Of a stretch of DNA of 64,000 nt, positions 57,825 to 64,000 are shown in pieces. The stretch is from NCBI GenBank assembly GCA_019914995.1, contig CM034139.1, forward strand, positions 6,798,461-6,862,460, in the 5' to 3' direction. The notes beneath the pieces are model-generated. The model was not told the origin of the DNA and made no database searches. It worked only from the letters and a program-made list of their open reading frames with translations. Source of the stretch: Acanthochlamys bracteata. Its lineage: Eukaryota; Streptophyta; Magnoliopsida; Pandanales; Velloziaceae. A program made the position numbers and the translations under genes. Position 1 is the stretch's first letter, and every line of letters starts with the position of its first letter.

Positions 57825-60639
57825 GAATTAAATGTTAACTACAATCGTAACAATTCTTTCATAATAATTCTGATGGTAACGCAAAAGGAACTGAAGGGAC
57901 AGGATTGTGCTAGTATACATGTTGTGTGTGATAGCAACTTGCCCAGCCCAGCCCATTAATAATAATCAATTTATTATTATTATTATTATTATTAAATTTG
58001 AAAATTATATTTAAATAAATGTTAAAAATCTTTAATTAATATTTATAAAATTAGTATTATTATTACAAATTAATAAATAATTTTGCACATAATGTCTATT
58101 AATTATAGAGTTTATTGTTATATTCTAAAAATATTAAATAACTAATACAATCAATTATTAATAATATCAAATAAATTTTAATATAGATATTATATGGTCA
58201 TAGCTATTAACTACGAATTTTACATCTATTATTCAAGAGCATTACGAACATAGCTACTAATAGTTTTTTTAGTTACAATTTCTAAACCAACATTGGTTTT
58301 ACAAGTACCTCAAACAAATGCTTACTAAAAAATAATCCTTACAGCAAGCAGAAAAGAAAAACAAAAACTATAGACACTTGCATCTAGCATGTTGAAAAAG
58401 ACATCATACAACGAAAATCAAACTAACTACTACCATCTCCATTTGCAATAAATTGAAGCCAACACGGTTTATGTAAACTTCATCATCCTCTTTAAGGACT
58501 TTGAACAGATGTGTCATATGAGATGTAATAAACGAACAACTTCAAATCCCTACTATGAGCTACAGATGCATATTAGAATAACTTATACGATTACACTAGT
58601 TGGCACAATAATTCAAAAAAAAAAGACAATATTCTTAAATTGTACATTGGATTTGCATTACATTAAAATATTGTAGGTTTCAAATAACTATTACAAGTTA
58701 AAGCAAAATGCTGCAAATTACAAACTAAATATTCCAAGCATCAATTAGAGATTATGACAAACTACAGCACGAAGTCAAGAATTAGCTATTAAAAATAATC
58801 ATAACTCACAAATTTCAAAATAGAATGAGTTAGAGAGATTAACCGTCAAATATCTATTACAACCCCATGCTTGCAAGTTTAAAACAGAGGCCATGCCAAT
58901 CCATATTCACCTAGTTGTACTTGAATTGTCTCTGCTTCAACCTTCATTACCACATCCAGCCTAGCAAGCATCAAACTATTTAGCCAGCTGAAGCATCAGA
59001 GCATAACACCACATTTAATCACTTGGAAGAATATTAATACTCAGCTAGGTTGTCCACACTGTCAAAGTTAAGGTTTGTCCTTGATGAGATATTAATGGAT
59101 TGCTGAGTGAAGCAGAGCAAAAGCCCTTACCAAGAACCATACCATATTCTTTGCATACTTGATACTCACAGTTACAAAGAGATGTAATAAGTCAATTCGT
59201 TGCTAATTTCTTACCAATGTTAACTGAACAACGAATCATCTGCCAGAAAAACCATCAGTTAGACAATTGTCAACAGAACGGTAATTTTCCTTATCACCAT
59301 TTACAGATTATCACATGAAACATAGATGGTGGGTCTTTTTAGCCTCTTTCGAAAGAAGCAATTCAAATTAGATATACAAGCATATAGAGGTAGTTCATCA
59401 AACGTTGATGCTGCCAAAAGTAGTAATGTTCATATGCCATAAAAATCCTACACATGTTAAGTAGGTCAATGACACTACAACGATACATATGCCATAAAAA
59501 TCCTAGACTACTTAGACCTACACATGTTAAGGAGTAATGTTCATTAAAATGTTCAGTATGATATAATAACTAATCCATTACTCGAAGAGAGAAACATCAA
59601 ATAATTTCAAAGAACCACATGGTTACACATGTAAAAGGTCAAAAAGAAGATGGATGATACCAACCTCATCATACCCATACTTCTGGTGGTATTGCCTATG
59701 AATCACATGCCTAAAGAACATCGCCCCATCGTAAATAAGATAAGAGGAGTGCTTTGTCATGTTGAGAACCAAGAAATCGAAGTTGAGCCCCACTACACTT
59801 CAAATCATCAAAGAAAACTAAAACAACATCATCTTATATGATCAATCTGAACAATATTTGAATTTTGTGTTAAATATTATCAAAAAACTAACAAATATCC
59901 TTATTTCATGGTACGTGATAATAGCAACTTAAAGATTGAAGACAACCCATTAACACGGAACAAAATTCAGTAACAGTAAAAATCAGAGAGAAAAATTCCT
60001 AACTCCAATTCTAACCAAAAACAAGGATACAAATTTTATTTAAGCTGCCCCTCTATATAATAACAGAGAAGATAACATAACAACATAATAGTCATGTAAT
60101 TCAATAAACTAGGAAAAAAATAATATAAAAACTACTCAAGATGAAACTCAAACATTTATTCCAGTAATAATAACAACAATCACACCAAACTCAAAATTAT
60201 TATATCCAATCCACCAACTGTAACATGCTAATTCCTAGATTCATTAGACACTTACAGGCCAACTCGATTCCACTAGAAGCATGATATTGTGACAACAAAA
60301 ACTAACTATTCTCGAATTTCGGACAACATCAAGTCTGACGAACCGAAAATTTATCAAATGATAAAACAAAAAATTGCAATTGAAGGATCTAGCAACCAAC
60401 GCGAACTGCTCAAAACCACAAAATTAACAATAAAACAAAGAATCAAATATCTGATGAAGCTGATATGAACGCCGAGGCTACGGTTAACAGCAGAGCAATT
60501 GACGAAAAGGAAGATCCCGTAAATGATAGAAGACCAAGTAGGATTCTTAGCATTGCAATCAAAACACTACACGGAACACACAAACAAGGAGAAAGGAATC
60601 AGCGAAACAAAACATAACCAACAACGAAAACTTGCAGAT

Positions 60640-60790
60640 CTGGAGATTTGGCTATTAACCTTGTTGTCGGATTTGGCCTTGAGATCACGGAACACGTCGT
60701 TATTTCGACGAAGCTCTCCGTCGGTACTATCACCGCTCTAACGCAGCCACCGCAGATCCTTCTTTCCTTCTTCTTCTGCTCGCTAGAGAT
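60640..60790 (-). pseudogene. Exon-like fragment, possibly a captured gene piece
   Basis: On the minus strand a frame reads STDGELRRNNDVFRDLKAK and ends SDNK at a plausible donor (AAG/GTTAAT near 60655). The upstream sequence (to about 60900) is CT-rich, like a plant 5' leader. The expected start position carries TAG rather than ATG, a few codons before the coding-like stretch, and no later exon could be joined. It looks like the first exon and leader of a gene copied into this segment. I do not recognise the parent gene. Confidence 0.35.
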
Positions 60791-61243
60791 CTGCTGTTTC
60801 TCTTTTTTGGTGAGAGAAAACCAAAATCTAGCGAGTGTGAGCGTGAGCGGGAAAGATCACCAGAGCAGCGAAGCGAACGGATACGAATAGATTAAGATGC
60901 TTGGCTGTCGGAGACAAAAAAAATCAAAATCGGTGTCGGAGATCAATATCGGTGACGAAATTCGAGATCAAGAGAGCTAGGCCTTGGTGGCAGAGTGGAG
61001 AAGCGGAGAAGGAGGAAAGAAATGAAGAGATTGGGTAAAAAAAATGCGGTAAACGTTTTTATATAAGGTGGTAAACTCACAAACTTACCGTGGACAAAAT
61101 CGTTCCTTCCATAGGATGGGGGAGGAAAGCTGCCGTGCTGCTTTTTCTTGAAAGCACGTTGGAGATGCTTTTTAAAATCTACTGTTGAAAGCACGTTAAA
61201 GCTGCTTAAAGCAGTTTTATCCAAACAACTAAATTCCTGTTTT

Positions 61244-61278
61244 GTGCTTTTTTCGAGCTTTAAGCTCGAAAAAAGCAC
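61244..61278. repeat. Perfect 17-bp inverted repeat (palindrome)
   Basis: GTGCTTTTTTCGAGCTT (61244-61260) is followed by one base and then by its exact reverse complement (61262-61278). The next bases, CAGCCAAACAGAGCC, look like the end of a MITE. The hairpin lies just inside the right-hand direct repeat. Confidence 0.9.
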
Positions 61279-61465
61279 AGCCAAACAGAGCCTACATGTT
61301 GTGTGTGATAACAGCTTGCCCAACCCAACCCAACCCAGCCCAGCCCAGCCCATTCATGATAAGCTTCTCAGAAACGAGGAGACCTGTTGCTTAAAATCCA
61401 GATTCTAATCTATAAATCCGGCGGGCAGCTGCAGCGGCCGGCGGCCGGAAGCAAGCGATATCGAT

Positions 61466-64000
<2,535 letters not shown>

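Larger units (their letters stand above)
57916..61353. repeat. Direct repeats bounding a 3.4-kb segment
   Basis: TACATGTTGTGTGTGATA begins at 57916 and again at 61293. The match continues with AGCAACTTGCCCAGCCCAGCCCAT on the left, and ACAGCTTGCCCAACCCAACC with extra CAACC/CAGCC units, ending CCCAT, on the right. The left copy spans about 57916-57956 and the right about 61293-61353. The simplest readings are an insertion or a duplication using this sequence as its boundary. The element inside is not identified. Confidence 0.6.
57465..61465. other. Spacer between eS24 and tryptophanyl-tRNA synthetase
   Basis: The start holds the eS24 3' untranslated region and a 67-bp tandem duplication. From 57916 to about 61353 a 3.4-kb segment lies between direct repeats (listed separately). 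Its interior is AT-rich without a convincing gene, apart from an exon-like stretch on the minus strand near 60650-60780. A (TTA)n microsatellite lies at about 57970-57994. The last 110 bp should be the promoter and leader of the synthetase. Confidence 0.45.

Noticed and set aside
57916-61353. LTR element bounded by TG...CA direct repeats
   Set aside because: The repeats begin TG and end CA only by chance; they are about 40-60 bp, far too short for LTRs, and no element genes lie between them.
60943-61353. Minus-strand ORF of 136 codons
   Set aside because: It crosses the palindrome and the CAACC/CAGCC repeat, has repeat-driven composition (GWAGLGWVGLG) and no splice or start context.

Overview
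The window is nuclear DNA from a flowering plant, most likely a core eudicot. The genes are rich in spliceosomal introns, the non-coding DNA is very AT-rich, and every protein recognised belongs to a land-plant family. I cannot name the species. All gene models below were built by eye from splice sites, frame and remembered family sequences.

Layout. A tRNA-Lys(CUU) gene (726-798, minus) lies 133 bp from the start of a golgin-84-type golgin candidate 1 gene (932-8712, plus, 21 coding exons). A MUT9-like/photoregulatory protein kinase (MLK4-type) follows (9472-13177, plus). After about 5.3 kb with no convincing gene comes a full-size ABC transporter of the ABCB8 group (18469-25324, plus). From 26.3 to 36.4 kb lies a minus-strand cluster of plant B3 (VRN1/REM-like) genes: two look whole (26345-27481 and 32522-36350), and between them are broken copies (28652-29184, 29469-30790, about 31425-31545). 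A cereblon orthologue (LON plus CULT domains, 37270-42143, plus) is transcribed away from the last B3 gene. Two tandem NADP-malic enzyme genes with identical intron positions (43120-47475 and 49676-53503, both minus) come next, then ribosomal protein eS24 (55719-57464, plus). About 4 kb follows, including a 3.4 kb segment between two direct repeats. The window ends inside an organellar tryptophanyl-tRNA synthetase gene (61466 to beyond 64000, plus).

The genes are unrelated housekeeping, regulatory and transport genes; only the B3 cluster and the malic enzyme pair are families grown by tandem duplication. The most unusual features are five introns that need a GC 5' splice site, three of them consecutive in the golgin gene; the B3 array caught in birth and decay; a malic enzyme paralogue altered in the YTPTVG active-site motif; a 304-bp tandem duplication of the other malic enzyme's leader that carries its splice sites; and loss of the X-loop glutamate in the second nucleotide-binding domain of the ABC transporter. 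I found no CRISPR array, rRNA or convincing virus-like element. Mobile DNA is limited to short AT-rich MITE-like elements, the clearest being a 295-bp TTA-flanked one in a cereblon intron.
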